A DNA stretch of 64,000 nt. Source: Vibrio europaeus. Lineage in GTDB: Bacteria; Pseudomonadota; Gammaproteobacteria; Enterobacterales; Vibrionaceae. This document shows, piece by piece, positions 1 through 9,103 of this stretch. The stretch spans positions 558,001-622,000 of the forward strand of contig NZ_LUAX01000007.1 of assembly GCF_001695575.1 (NCBI RefSeq), given 5' to 3'. Below the pieces are notes generated by a model, which saw only the letters and a list, made by a program, of their open reading frames with translations, searched no databases and was not told the origin of the DNA. The translations under genes were made by a program, and so were the position numbers. The number at the start of each line of letters is the position of its first letter. Position 1 is the first letter of the stretch.

Positions 1-2049
1 ATGGTGGTTGTCTCCAGTCGTACGCCTAAAGCGATCAGCGATATTCCTGGTACGGTTTGGTATATCGATTCAGAGAAAATTGAACAAGAATACCGTGGTG
101 GTAAGACTCTTGGTGATATTCTGGCTTCGGCAATTCCATCTTTGGATGTCAGCAGCGGTGCACGTACTAACCTAGGTCAAAACCTTCGCGGACGTAAGAT
201 GCTCGTGATGATTGACGGTGTTTCTCTACAATCTTCGCGCTCTATCAGCCGCCATCTAGATTCAATCGACCCGTTCAATATTGATCGCATCGAAGTGCTT
301 TCAGGTTCAACATCAATATATGGTGCTGGTGCTTCAGGTGGTGTGATTAACATCATCACCAAAAAAGCGCAAAGCGAAGAGTTAGAATTTGAGTCCTATG
401 TAGGTGGTACATCTGGTCTTAACTCAAGTGAAGACTTTGACTACAAACTTGCACAGTCGATTTCGGGCGGTAATGAAAAAGTTCAAGCACGTACTTCTGT
501 CGTCTACACAGAAACCCAAGGTTTCTTCGATGCCAACGGCACCATTGTTACTCCAGATATCTCACAGGGCTCGCTACAGTTTAATCAGACAGTAGATTTT
601 CTAACAACAGTAGGTGTTAATGTTTCAGACACCAAAAAGCTGAATCTTCTTGCGCAGTACTATGATAGCCAACAAGACTCGCCATATGGTCTGTACATTG
701 TCGGTAGCGACTTTGTAGATGTACGTAAAGGTTTTGATTCTGATCGTGAACACGGTACGGAGCGCATTATGCTTAGCGCCTCTTACGTGGATGAGCAATT
801 CCTTGGCCATCAGCTCATCGCGGAAGCGTCATACCGCACAGAAGACCAGACTTACACTCCTTATTTCCAGTCTTCTGGTCAACAGATTACAGATGTCATT
901 TCACTTAAAGCAGCGCTCGCGAAAAACTTCGATAAATTTAACATTGTTTATGGTGTCGATGCTTATCAAGACAAGTTGGAAAGTAACCAAGCACTGTATG
1001 ATCCAACCATTGCCAATAACTCTGGCAACCTAATCAACAAGACTTATGCCCAAGTTGGTCGTTACCCAGGAGTTGAAGTCAGCTCAGTTGCCGCTTTTGC
1101 TCAAGCAGACTATTCAATCACTGAAGATTGGACAGTCGAAGGTGGTGTACGCTACCAATACATGTCAAATAAGATTGATGATTTTGTTGGTTATACTCAA
1201 CAGAAAAAAATTGCCGCAGGTAGTGGCACTTCAGCAGATGCAGTTCCTGGTGGTAAAACAGATTACGGCGTCGCGCTATTTAACTTGGGAACAATTTATC
1301 ACCTAAACAGTGACTCTCAAGTATGGGCAAACTTCTCTCAAGGCTTTGATCTTGCTGATCCTGCTAAGTACTACGGACAAGGTAACTACACACTGGTTGG
1401 AGATCATTGGCAGCTAAATGACAGCATTAACGTCAACGAATCAAAAATGTCAGGGATTAAGACCAACAGTTTTGAGTTAGGTTACCGCTTAGATACAGGC
1501 GATCTAAACCTACAAACTGCGGCTTACTATTCTCAATCAGACAAGAATGTTAAGTACAATAAGACAACACTGCTTATCGAAGAAATCGAAGATAAGAAAC
1601 GTGTCTACGGTTTAGAAGCAATGGCATCTTACTGGGTTCATGACAATATTCAGCTTGGTGCTTCTGGTCACTATGTAGTATCTGAAGTGAAAGGCGATAA
1701 TGGCTGGGAGGACTATGATGCAGGCTATGCAAGTACTTCTAAAGCCAATGCTTGGGCAGGTTGGTACGACGCAGATCTTGCGGTAAAACTGCAAAGCCAA
1801 ACCATGTTTGACTATGAAGATGCTTCAAACAACAAGCTAGATGGCTACACCTTATTTGATCTGGTTGGTAGCTACCAGCTTCCAGTAGGTAGCCTAGGTT
1901 TCGGTATTCAAAACCTATTTGATAAGGACTACACCACAGCTTGGGGTCAACGTGCGCAAATCATCTACTCTACGCACTATGAATCAGCGGCTTATGATTA
2001 CAAAGGTCGTGGACGTACCTACACTCTTAACTACCAAGTTAAGTTTTAA
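1..2049 (+). CDS. iutA: TonB-dependent ferric aerobactin receptor IutA-like (5' end outside window)
   Basis: Outer-membrane beta-barrel receptor that takes up ferric hydroxamate siderophore with TonB energy. The 682 visible residues align from memory with E. coli IutA along their whole length: plug-domain blocks 'LDVSSGARTNLGQNLRGR', 'MLVMIDGV', 'LDSIDPFNIDRIEVLSG' and 'GGVINIITKK', and the C-terminal 'QNLFDKDYTTAWGQRAQ' and 'YDYKGRGRTYTLNYQVKF', ending in the aromatic residue typical of barrels. The first visible Met corresponds to a position a few residues into mature IutA, so it is probably internal and the signal peptide and TonB box lie upstream of base 1. No siderophore synthesis genes follow, so uptake of exogenous siderophore is possible. 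Ferrichrome or another hydroxamate as ligand cannot be excluded. Confidence 0.85.
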   Translation: MVVVSSRTPKAISDIPGTVWYIDSEKIEQEYRGGKTLGDILASAIPSLDVSSGARTNLGQNLRGRKMLVMIDGVSLQSSRSISRHLDSIDPFNIDRIEVLSGSTSIYGAGASGGVINIITKKAQSEELEFESYVGGTSGLNSSEDFDYKLAQSISGGNEKVQARTSVVYTETQGFFDANGTIVTPDISQGSLQFNQTVDFLTTVGVNVSDTKKLNLLAQYYDSQQDSPYGLYIVGSDFVDVRKGFDSDREHGTERIMLSASYVDEQFLGHQLIAEASYRTEDQTYTPYFQSSGQQITDVISLKAALAKNFDKFNIVYGVDAYQDKLESNQALYDPTIANNSGNLINKTYAQVGRYPGVEVSSVAAFAQADYSITEDWTVEGGVRYQYMSNKIDDFVGYTQQKKIAAGSGTSADAVPGGKTDYGVALFNLGTIYHLNSDSQVWANFSQGFDLADPAKYYGQGNYTLVGDHWQLNDSINVNESKMSGIKTNSFELGYRLDTGDLNLQTAAYYSQSDKNVKYNKTTLLIEEIEDKKRVYGLEAMASYWVHDNIQLGASGHYVVSEVKGDNGWEDYDAGYASTSKANAWAGWYDADLAVKLQSQTMFDYEDASNNKLDGYTLFDLVGSYQLPVGSLGFGIQNLFDKDYTTAWGQRAQIIYSTHYESAAYDYKGRGRTYTLNYQVKF

Positions 2050-2068
2050 TCTAAGCTAACTAAAACAA

Positions 2069-2094
2069 AACCGCCCGAGATGGGCGGTTTTTTT
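2069..2094. terminator. bidirectional intrinsic terminator between iutA and add
   Basis: Stem AACCGCCC / GGGCGGTT with a 5-nt loop is followed by T residues on the plus strand; the minus strand also gives GGTTTTGTTTT after the stem. It sits between the convergent iutA-like and adenosine deaminase genes. Confidence 0.85.
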
Positions 2095-2145
2095 AGTTTT
2101 TCAATAGGCTAATCACTTCATGGTAACTCGCCTAATGAATCAAAA

Positions 2146-3138
2146 TTACGCGTATTGCATTAAGTGTTTTTTCACTTCATCGGAAGCAAAAGACTGTTCA
2201 ACACTCGCGGTATAGATCTGCTTGTAATCTTCAGCGGTAAGTTCAAACTGCTCCATCACCTTCTGCACTTCATCGGTCATCGTCGTATTTGATACAGTAC
2301 GGTTATCTGTGTTAATCGTGACTGCTAGACCGTCGTTGTGGAACGCTTTCAGTGGGTGCTGCTTAAGCTCTGGAATCGCTTTGGTTTGAACATTACTACT
2401 TGGACAAGCTTCAAGACCAACCACATCTTCTTTAACGCGTTTGTAAGCCTCTGCATGATCTTTGATTGCTACACCGTGACCAATACGCTCTGCACCTAGC
2501 AGCTCGATGGCATCATAAACGTTTTGACCACAGCCTTGCTCACCCGCGTGAATGGTGATTCGGTAGCCTTTATCACGAGCATACTGTGTGTACTCAACAT
2601 AATCATGAGCAAAGTTGTCTAGCTCAGCACCCGCTAAATCAAACGCAGCAACGCCATTACCTAGCAAAGGAGCACCGGCATCAATAATGTCATTAACTGA
2701 ATCGATTGGTAACAGTTTCACCAATGACAGAATGTAGTTACCTTTAATATCGTACTGCGCTTCGGCACGTTTCATGCCTTTGACAGCACTCTCGATGATT
2801 TCTGCGTAAGTCAGCCCTTGTTGGGTATGCAGCTGAGGGCCAAAACGTACTTCAAGGTACTTCACGTTCTCTTTTGCAGCATCTTCGAACAGCTCAAAAG
2901 AAATACGCTCAATGCTGTCTGCGGTTTGCATCACTTTAATTGGCAGCGCAAAACGGTCTAAATATTCTTGCAGGTTAGGACAAGTTTCCGGCGCAATCAT
3001 CATTGTTTTGATCTCTTCGGCATTCTGGCTAGGCAGCTCAATGTTGTTTTCAGCGGCTAAATCAAGCACAGTTTGCGGGCGAAGGCTGCCATCTAGGTGA
3101 CAATGAAGATCAATTTTAGGGAGATCAAAGTAGTTCAT
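2146..3138 (-). CDS. add: adenosine deaminase
   Basis: Hydrolytic deamination of adenosine/deoxyadenosine to inosine/deoxyinosine in the cytoplasm (purine salvage). The 330-residue protein has the amidohydrolase-type zinc site: 'HCHLDGS' (His12, His14), 'HAGE' (His197, Glu200), 'GHGV' (His221) and 'NTDNR' (Asp278). Length is normal for bacterial Add. The start at 3138 is preceded by AGGAC about 8 nt upstream. It is divergent from a Crp/Fnr-type gene across 193 bp. The V. vulnificus add gene is known for an adenine riboswitch; I looked for the aptamer's conserved loop and junction sequences in this leader and did not see them. Confidence 0.92.
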   Translation of the reverse strand: MNYFDLPKIDLHCHLDGSLRPQTVLDLAAENNIELPSQNAEEIKTMMIAPETCPNLQEYLDRFALPIKVMQTADSIERISFELFEDAAKENVKYLEVRFGPQLHTQQGLTYAEIIESAVKGMKRAEAQYDIKGNYILSLVKLLPIDSVNDIIDAGAPLLGNGVAAFDLAGAELDNFAHDYVEYTQYARDKGYRITIHAGEQGCGQNVYDAIELLGAERIGHGVAIKDHAEAYKRVKEDVVGLEACPSSNVQTKAIPELKQHPLKAFHNDGLAVTINTDNRTVSNTTMTDEVQKVMEQFELTAEDYKQIYTASVEQSFASDEVKKHLMQYA

Positions 3139-3331
3139 CTGTTTTTGTCCTAACTTTCCTGCTTATTGAGTAAGCGTAGCTCAACACACCAAAGTGGCGG
3201 TAATGACACTTAATCATTTGTTTTGATAACGATAAAACTCATGGTATATGATTAACGATGATATATAACACGACAATTGTCCGGTCGCACGCCAAAATAG
3301 CCAAATCAATGTTAAGCAAAGCAAATTCACT

Positions 3332-3997
3332 ATGGATAAGAATAAAATTTTAAGTGACGGGTTGAATAAGCTCCGTCAACTAGTGAAACGTGAACAGTAC
3401 AAAACCTTGCACGTCAGCAAAGGCGATTTCATCATTCGCCAACATAGCGAAGTCAACGAAGTGTATTGGACAGAAGCGGCGCAGTTTTCAGTGCTGCACA
3501 CCTCAGAGAATGGGAAAACTCTCAGCTTAGGGGACTATTATCTGGAAGATAACTTCTTTGGTGAGATGGAGTTTTTCTCTGATAAGCCTAGCCCTTTTAG
3601 TGTCATTGCAACACAAGATGCTCAGCTGACTGTGATCCCAAAAGAGCGCTTTGCTGAGTTCCTGCTTGAAGATGCCCAGGTGGCCTTTTGGATGAGCCAC
3701 CGTATGTCGAACATCTACCTAAATACCATGCATATTGCGATGGAACGTTCTCTCTATCCGCTGAAGTTCAATATCATCAAAGACATGATCACTCGATATA
3801 CCTCTGGTACTCAATCTAGGGGCCACAGTTATATGTACCAAGAAGCGCAAAGATTCGGCTGTACAGAAAGAGCCTATACACGCATTATCCACGAACTGAT
3901 TAAAGAAGGCTTGGTCAAGAAAGGGGCAGATAACTCTGAGATAGTGCCCGTTGATATCAACAAGCTAAACGACTACCTAGAACAGTACTACCAATAG
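3332..3997 (+). CDS. Crp/Fnr-family transcriptional regulator (YeiL-like)
   Basis: 221-residue protein with an N-terminal cyclic-nucleotide-binding-type beta-roll (about residues 20-115; 'GDFIIRQHSEVNEVYW', 'LEDNFFGEMEFFSDKPSPFSVIA') and a C-terminal winged helix (about 165-205; 'YQEAQRFGCTERAYTRIIHELIKEGLVKK'). No Fnr-type cysteine cluster is visible, and the phosphate-binding 'GE' segment is degenerate relative to CRP, so cAMP binding is doubtful. Overall it resembles E. coli YeiL. Divergence from adenosine deaminase suggests that it controls nucleoside salvage, by inference from position only. Confidence 0.75.
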   Translation: MDKNKILSDGLNKLRQLVKREQYKTLHVSKGDFIIRQHSEVNEVYWTEAAQFSVLHTSENGKTLSLGDYYLEDNFFGEMEFFSDKPSPFSVIATQDAQLTVIPKERFAEFLLEDAQVAFWMSHRMSNIYLNTMHIAMERSLYPLKFNIIKDMITRYTSGTQSRGHSYMYQEAQRFGCTERAYTRIIHELIKEGLVKKGADNSEIVPVDINKLNDYLEQYYQ

Positions 3998-4008
3998 CAC
4001 TAAACCTA

Positions 4009-4042
4009 AAATGGGCACCGATGAGGTGCCCATTTGGTTTTT
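4009..4042. terminator. bidirectional intrinsic terminator
   Basis: Perfect 9-bp stem ATGGGCACC / GGTGCCCAT around GATGA with a T-rich tail on the plus strand and TTTT on the minus strand, between convergent genes. Confidence 0.8.
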
Positions 4043-4057
4043 AAATTCGCTTGAAGC

Positions 4058-5035
4058 TTATAGGTGGTTGGTACGTGTTGGTAAGAACACTTCACCTAAC
4101 ATACAACGAACGCTACCACCGCCAATGTTTTCAATCGTTTTAACGTTAAATGGCAGCAACTTACCATGGCTCGACAGTTGCGCACGTTGAGCCGGAGAAA
4201 ACGCATCAAACGCTGATTGAGACATCGCAATCACTTTTTCACCGTTGACCGTTTCAAGCTGTAAAATGTTGCCACAGAATTGATTCATCTGTTCTAGTGA
4301 AATCGAAATCACTTGCTTGTCCTTCGCTAATGACTTGATGACAAAGCGACGCTCAAACTCAGGGATGACCTCATCACAAATAACGCAGAAGCTTTCACCA
4401 ATCGCCATCATCACATTAGTGTGGTAAATCGGCTTACCTGATGGCAATGCTGTCTGGAACGAAACCACTCGATCGTAACCAATACGCTCAGCATAATCTT
4501 CCAAGACTTCACGATCACAACGTTGAGAAAGCGCAGCGTAGATGGTTTTATTGACATGATCTTTTACCATCACACCTGTACTCTCAAGGTGCGCATCTTG
4601 CTCTAAGTATGATAGAAGGCTGCCTTGAGATTGTACTGGGCGACCTGCACTTTCAAGCGTTGCAACTAATGCATCGACTTTGACTTCTTGCTGACGGTTT
4701 TTACACGCCATCGGGAAGGTGTATAGCTCACCACTGGCAGTCGTACTAAACCAGTTATTTGGGAACACCGCATCAGGAGTTTCTACCTCACCCAACGGGT
4801 AATCATAAACCACCACTTGAACACCCACTTGACGCAACTCCGCCACCATGGCGTTAAACTCTTGCATCGCACTTTGGCGTACTTCGCTGGTAGACATAGA
4901 AACTTGGTGTTGGAATTCATTGTCCTGCGCCGTTTCGGCATTAAACGCAAACTCTTTTGGTGGCACCATCACCACACAATTAGCGTTTTGTACTGTTGAT
5001 TGATTTTTCTGCAGTAGGGTTTTCTGTTTCAACAT
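4058..5035 (-). CDS. ctlX: CtlX-type citrulline/arginine-deiminase-superfamily hydrolase
   Basis: Member of the guanidino-group-modifying (amidinotransferase/arginine deiminase fold) superfamily, best matching the citrulline utilization hydrolase CtlX. Visible family blocks are 'NCVVMVPPKEFAFN', 'TPDAVFPNNWFSTTASGE', 'LESTGVMVKDH', 'PIYHTNVMM' and C-terminal 'GGGSVRCMLGEVFLP', which carries the nucleophilic Cys. I prefer ATG at 5035 (325 aa), beginning MLKQKTLL; an in-frame GTG at 5059 would add eight residues. Neither has a strong ribosome site. It is a single gene, convergent with the Crp/Fnr gene. The substrate (citrulline, arginine derivative or dimethylarginine) is not decided by sequence. 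Confidence 0.8.
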   Translation of the reverse strand: MLKQKTLLQKNQSTVQNANCVVMVPPKEFAFNAETAQDNEFQHQVSMSTSEVRQSAMQEFNAMVAELRQVGVQVVVYDYPLGEVETPDAVFPNNWFSTTASGELYTFPMACKNRQQEVKVDALVATLESAGRPVQSQGSLLSYLEQDAHLESTGVMVKDHVNKTIYAALSQRCDREVLEDYAERIGYDRVVSFQTALPSGKPIYHTNVMMAIGESFCVICDEVIPEFERRFVIKSLAKDKQVISISLEQMNQFCGNILQLETVNGEKVIAMSQSAFDAFSPAQRAQLSSHGKLLPFNVKTIENIGGGSVRCMLGEVFLPTRTNHL

Positions 5036-5380
5036 TGTGACAGACTCAATTAATCTCACTCATTACCGTCAATTGTAGACATAATGTTAAATGAAATATT
5101 ACTGAATTAACCTGATAATTGACCACAACCACAGTAATAATTACCGCTATTAAACCTACAGCCAGTTATTTTTATTGTCACCATGACTTTTTATTATCTT
5201 TGATTGAATATTATGCAAAGGAAAGAATAATAAACTGGTTACATTTCCCCCACTAACGGTATACCATTGCTATACCAAGCTAGATAGGTGACTAGATTGG
5301 TGTTTCACCCTTCCTATTAATGGACGTACGCATCTGCCACATAGGCAACTTTCTATCTTTGCGTGTTTAGGAATTTATTT
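5036..5380. other. 345-bp divergent intergenic region, no gene seen
   Basis: AT-rich spacer between ctlX and the ABC transporter gene. It must hold both promoters. A short direct repeat TATACCA occurs near 5260-5276. I see no convincing operator, RNA or ORF with a ribosome site. Confidence 0.5.
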
Positions 5381-7234
5381 ATGTTTAAAAAGTTTGAAGG
5401 CTTTACTAAGCCTTTCCCCGAGCAGGAGCCGACACAGCCTCCTTCGGGTATTTTTGCGTTTTGTCGCCACTACACCCGCGGGTTCGAACTCCCGTTGATC
5501 ATCATGTCTGTAATGGCAACCATTGTCGCAATTGTTGAAGTTTCTCTATTTGGAGCAATGGGTAACTTGGTCGATTGGCTGTCGAACAGTAACCCAGAAA
5601 CGTTTTGGCAAGATAACCAGAGTGATCTGATTTTCTACGGCGCCCTTTTGCTGGTTGTAATGCCTGTTCTTGTGGTTGGTTACTCGCTACTCGTTCATCA
5701 GACATTACTTGGCAACTACCCGATGTCGATTCGTTGGTTAGCTCACCGCTACTTACTTAAGCAAAGCCTGAACTTTTATCAGGATGACTTTGCTGGTCGT
5801 GTCGCGACTAAAGTAATGCAGACCTCATTAGCTGTACGCGAGACAGTGATGAAGACGATGGACGTCTTTGTCTACGTTTCTGTCTACTTTACCTCGATTG
5901 TCGTGCTATTGGCTCAGGCTGACTGGCGCCTGATGATTCCTATGGTCATTTGGTTAGGCTGTTATGTTGGAATCCAGCTCTACTTCGTCCCTAAGCTGAA
6001 ACAGGTTGCTTCTGAGCAAGCGGACGCTCGTTCGACCATGACCGGTCGTATCGTAGACAGCTACACCAACATTGCAACCGTGAAGCTGTTCTCGCATAGC
6101 CGACGTGAAACAGAGTACGCCGAAGAAGGTATGAATGGCTTCTTAGGCACGGTTTACCGTCAAATGCGTTTAGTGACGGGCTTTGATGTCGCGGTCGAGA
6201 TTACTAACTACATCTTAGTGTTCTCTATCAGTGCGCTGTCTATTTACCTTTGGATGGATAACTCGATCAGCATCGGTTCAATTGCGATTGCGATTGCCCT
6301 AGCACTACGTATCAACGGTATGTCGATGTGGATCATGTGGGAAGTCGGTGCTCTGTTCGAGAATATGGGTACCGTAGTTGATGGTATGAAAACCATGTCT
6401 AAGCCCATTGATATCCAAGACAAACCAGACGCGAAACCTCTAGTAGTCAATCAAGGCGGCATCGCGTTTGATGATGTCAGCTTCCATTATGGTGACAAAA
6501 CTAAAGGCGTGATCAGTAACCTTAACCTGAACATCAAACCTGGGGAAAAAGTGGGGCTAGTCGGTCGCTCTGGTGCAGGTAAATCTACTTTGGTTAACCT
6601 GCTTCTTCGCTTCCACGATGTTGAAAGCGGTAAGATCAAGATTGATGGTCAGGTTATCTCTGATGTCACTCAAGACTCACTGCGCAGTAACATCGGTATG
6701 GTCACGCAAGATACGTCGCTGCTGCATCGCTCTATCCGCGATAACATCTTGTATGGCAACCCTGATGCGAGCGAAGAAGAGTTACACCGTGCAACGAAAC
6801 AGGCGCACGCACATGAGTTCATCGAAACGCTTAACGACCCGTTTGGTAACGTAGGCTACGATGCTCAGGTTGGTGAACGTGGTGTGAAGCTTTCAGGAGG
6901 ACAACGTCAGCGTATCGCGATTTCACGAGTACTACTGAAAGACGCTCCGCTTCTGATTCTTGATGAAGCGACCTCAGCCCTAGACTCAGAAGTTGAGGCA
7001 GCTATTCAAGAGAGCTTGATTGAGTTGATGCAAGGTAAAACCGTTATCGCTATTGCACACCGACTTTCAACCATCGCCGCTATGGATCGATTGATCGTTC
7101 TCGATAAAGGCGAAGTCGTTGAGCAAGGCACTCACCAAGAGTTAGTTCAAAGTGGTGGAATCTACGCCCAGCTTTGGGCACACCAGACGGGCGGCTTTAT
7201 CGGTGATGAAGAGGCTGAAAAGCAAAGTGCTTAA
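5381..7234 (+). CDS. ABC transporter, fused permease/ATPase (exporter type)
   Basis: Type IV (MsbA-like) half-transporter of 617 residues, expected to act as a homodimer in the inner membrane. The N-terminal half has about six hydrophobic segments (roughly residues 35-320). The C-terminal ATPase carries Walker A 'GRSGAGKST' (about 392-400), Q-loop 'MVTQDTSLL', signature 'LSGGQRQRIAISR' (about 503), Walker B 'LLILDEATSALD' and switch His in 'IAHRLSTI'. The start at ATG 5381 is chosen because AGGA lies 8 nt upstream; an in-frame GTG at 5363 lacks one. The substrate is unknown: no substrate-specific neighbour is present. Confidence 0.85.
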   Translation: MFKKFEGFTKPFPEQEPTQPPSGIFAFCRHYTRGFELPLIIMSVMATIVAIVEVSLFGAMGNLVDWLSNSNPETFWQDNQSDLIFYGALLLVVMPVLVVGYSLLVHQTLLGNYPMSIRWLAHRYLLKQSLNFYQDDFAGRVATKVMQTSLAVRETVMKTMDVFVYVSVYFTSIVVLLAQADWRLMIPMVIWLGCYVGIQLYFVPKLKQVASEQADARSTMTGRIVDSYTNIATVKLFSHSRRETEYAEEGMNGFLGTVYRQMRLVTGFDVAVEITNYILVFSISALSIYLWMDNSISIGSIAIAIALALRINGMSMWIMWEVGALFENMGTVVDGMKTMSKPIDIQDKPDAKPLVVNQGGIAFDDVSFHYGDKTKGVISNLNLNIKPGEKVGLVGRSGAGKSTLVNLLLRFHDVESGKIKIDGQVISDVTQDSLRSNIGMVTQDTSLLHRSIRDNILYGNPDASEEELHRATKQAHAHEFIETLNDPFGNVGYDAQVGERGVKLSGGQRQRIAISRVLLKDAPLLILDEATSALDSEVEAAIQESLIELMQGKTVIAIAHRLSTIAAMDRLIVLDKGEVVEQGTHQELVQSGGIYAQLWAHQTGGFIGDEEAEKQSA

Positions 7235-7252
7235 ATCACACGTTAAATAGAC

Positions 7253-7280
7253 AAAAAGGAAGCCTCGGCTTCCTTTTTTT
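7253..7280 (+). terminator. intrinsic terminator of the ABC transporter gene
   Basis: AAGGAAGCC / GGCTTCCTT stem with a two-base loop and seven Ts; the A-run on the other side makes it usable for the convergent HIRAN gene as well. Confidence 0.85.
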
Positions 7281-7295
7281 AATAAACGTAATACC

Positions 7296-8039
7296 TTACG
7301 CTGTAACTACTGCTTGATAGGGGAGATAGTCTTCGGACATACACGGAACAAAACCTTCCGGCCACTTAGTGGTAAACTCACACAAAAGTCGATATTGAGC
7401 AGGTGCCTCTAAATTGACTTTTACTACCTTTAACGAGTACCTAGTAAGCTCGGGAGCAACTAATAGCTCTCGAACATCACAATTAAAATACTTGGGACAG
7501 TAGCCTACTTTCACTTTCTCTTCATCAATTGTAGTAACAAGGATAGCGTTACAATCAAATGCGTTATCGTTTTCATACTCAAAAGACAAAGATTCATCAG
7601 TTTGTAGATGTTCTATACGCGTAAGATTCTCTTCTGGTAAGTGACTAACACCACTCGTAAAGAACCGAATGCTGTACTCTGAATTATTCTTGAGTGCTGG
7701 CTGTGGAGTGATTCGAAACTGATCAGTTTTTCGTGCGCCACCAGAGATACTTAGCATATCCAAATCATCATAGTCTTCAATGTTCATATCCGACCAATTG
7801 AGCATTCTCCTGAACTCAGGGCGATTTTTAGGTAGTAAACGGTTTTGGAAGAACGAAAAAAGATCGTTAGAGTAGTACACCTTTGTCATATCTGTCATAC
7901 GGGGAAAAGGTATAAAGTTCGCGTTCTCTGCACCTTTGGTATAGTTCAAACGATAGCCATCATGATGCCTAGTCAACTTTGCGACTGGGTACCACATGTT
8001 ATCACTAATATCTTTCCAAGTTACAAAAACGCTTTTCAT
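7296..8039 (-). CDS. HIRAN-domain protein paired with a HipA-like kinase
   Basis: 247 residues. The first about 85 residues ('FVTWKDISDNMWYPVAKLTR', 'GYRLNYTKGAENANFIPFPRM', 'YYSNDLFSFFQNRLLPKNRPEF') look like a HIRAN-type domain, in eukaryotic HLTF a binder of DNA 3' ends. The remaining 160 residues are unassigned. It follows the kinase gene with a 4-bp ATGA overlap (8036-8039), so translation is coupled and the two proteins probably act together. No signal peptide or membrane segment. HIRAN assignment is from pattern memory and needs a profile search. A toxin-antitoxin or stress role is inference from the HipA-like partner. Confidence 0.6.
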   Translation of the reverse strand: MKSVFVTWKDISDNMWYPVAKLTRHHDGYRLNYTKGAENANFIPFPRMTDMTKVYYSNDLFSFFQNRLLPKNRPEFRRMLNWSDMNIEDYDDLDMLSISGGARKTDQFRITPQPALKNNSEYSIRFFTSGVSHLPEENLTRIEHLQTDESLSFEYENDNAFDCNAILVTTIDEEKVKVGYCPKYFNCDVRELLVAPELTRYSLKVVKVNLEAPAQYRLLCEFTTKWPEGFVPCMSEDYLPYQAVVTA

Positions 8040-9013
8040 TTTTTATTATGCTCTTTAGCTATCTCTATAGTTCTTAAAATGAACTCTCTCGTACCTAAAA
8101 GGTTATTTCTATTTTCCTTGAGTATTTCAAAACAGAACTGCTTTGAAACTTCACTCATGGTCCCTATCGGAACTGCGTGAAGTATATCCAATATCTGCTT
8201 CTCTGTAATGTTTTCTAATCTATCAAGCCACTCCAATGCAGCCTCTCTTTTAAGTGCGGCAAAGAGTCTAAATGCTTCAAGTGCTTTTAGTTGTTTACCT
8301 TCACTGTAAAAGTATGATTTACATTTTCGAACATAACTAGCGACACTTTGGCCTCGGTCTTTTGTATATAGTCTCGCTTCGCGCTTCTCATCACTCTCGT
8401 TTCTACCCAGGCTTGCTGCATGATCAAATGAAGGTGCTAAAGCCATCTTACCTTGTTTATCTATAATCATAGCCCAGTTTTCATTGTGTCTATCTTGATT
8501 AGAGATCCATGCATCAAACATTAAATAACCGACAAAAACGTCTCCTGCAGTTTTTATCGATCGTGTCTCTTCCCATCCTACTGGTGGATTGGAGATTAGC
8601 TGCTCCATAATCGCAAATACTCGATCGATAGTTTGCGAACGCTGTCCTTTTTCAAGCTGCTGAACAAGTACACTTATGACAACATGCTCAATAAGTTGGT
8701 TGCCAAAGATCATGGAATCACCCTCTAAGATGAAATTCTCACTTCTAATACCACGCTCTTCTCCGTTTACAGCTAAGTCATAGTTTGCATGAGGCATACC
8801 TAATAAGTCTGCTAACTCACAAGCAACTTTTTCTGCCCAATCTTCGCCATGTCGAACAATAGGGTTCTGCTGTTTGTCTTCTGTATGAATGGATTTAAAA
8901 AGATACTCACGACCGTTGGACTGATCTGTATACCAAAACTTGGACTTTGTGCCCATTTGCTCATAGTTATCGATATCCTGTTTAGAGATATCAATTATAG
9001 GAAAAAGTTTCAT
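8036..9013 (-). CDS. HipA-like serine/threonine kinase-fold protein
   Basis: 325-residue protein with the C-terminal catalytic region of the HipA/PI3-4-kinase-like family: possible ATP-binding Lys40 in 'EYLFK', catalytic loop 'NQDRHNENW' (Asp174, His176, Asn179) and metal-binding 'FDHAAS' (Asp197). HipA kinases phosphorylate translation factors such as GltX or related targets; the target here is unknown. It is shorter than canonical HipA (about 440 aa) and no HipB-type HTH antitoxin gene is adjacent. Instead a HIRAN-domain gene overlaps its 3' end. The ribosome site is weak. An isolated AT-rich pair between housekeeping-type genes suggests acquisition (inference). Confidence 0.72.
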   Translation of the reverse strand: MKLFPIIDISKQDIDNYEQMGTKSKFWYTDQSNGREYLFKSIHTEDKQQNPIVRHGEDWAEKVACELADLLGMPHANYDLAVNGEERGIRSENFILEGDSMIFGNQLIEHVVISVLVQQLEKGQRSQTIDRVFAIMEQLISNPPVGWEETRSIKTAGDVFVGYLMFDAWISNQDRHNENWAMIIDKQGKMALAPSFDHAASLGRNESDEKREARLYTKDRGQSVASYVRKCKSYFYSEGKQLKALEAFRLFAALKREAALEWLDRLENITEKQILDILHAVPIGTMSEVSKQFCFEILKENRNNLLGTREFILRTIEIAKEHNKK

Positions 9014-9103
9014 TTTTCAGCCTAGAATTGAAATTTTAGCAGAACGTCCGTGCGCTCAAAAAAATCTGATAAACACTATACAGGATTCTATCTTTATTGC
9101 TGC

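Noticed and set aside
3139..3331. Possible adenine riboswitch upstream of add
   Set aside because: The conserved aptamer junction and loop sequences known from V. vulnificus add are not visible by eye on the minus strand; not claimed.
5200..5240. ArgR-like box upstream of ctlX
   Set aside because: TGAATATTATGCA is one base short of the ARG-box spacing and stands alone.
7296..9013. Classical HipBA toxin-antitoxin system
   Set aside because: No HipB-type HTH gene is adjacent and the kinase is much shorter than HipA; described as HipA-like only.
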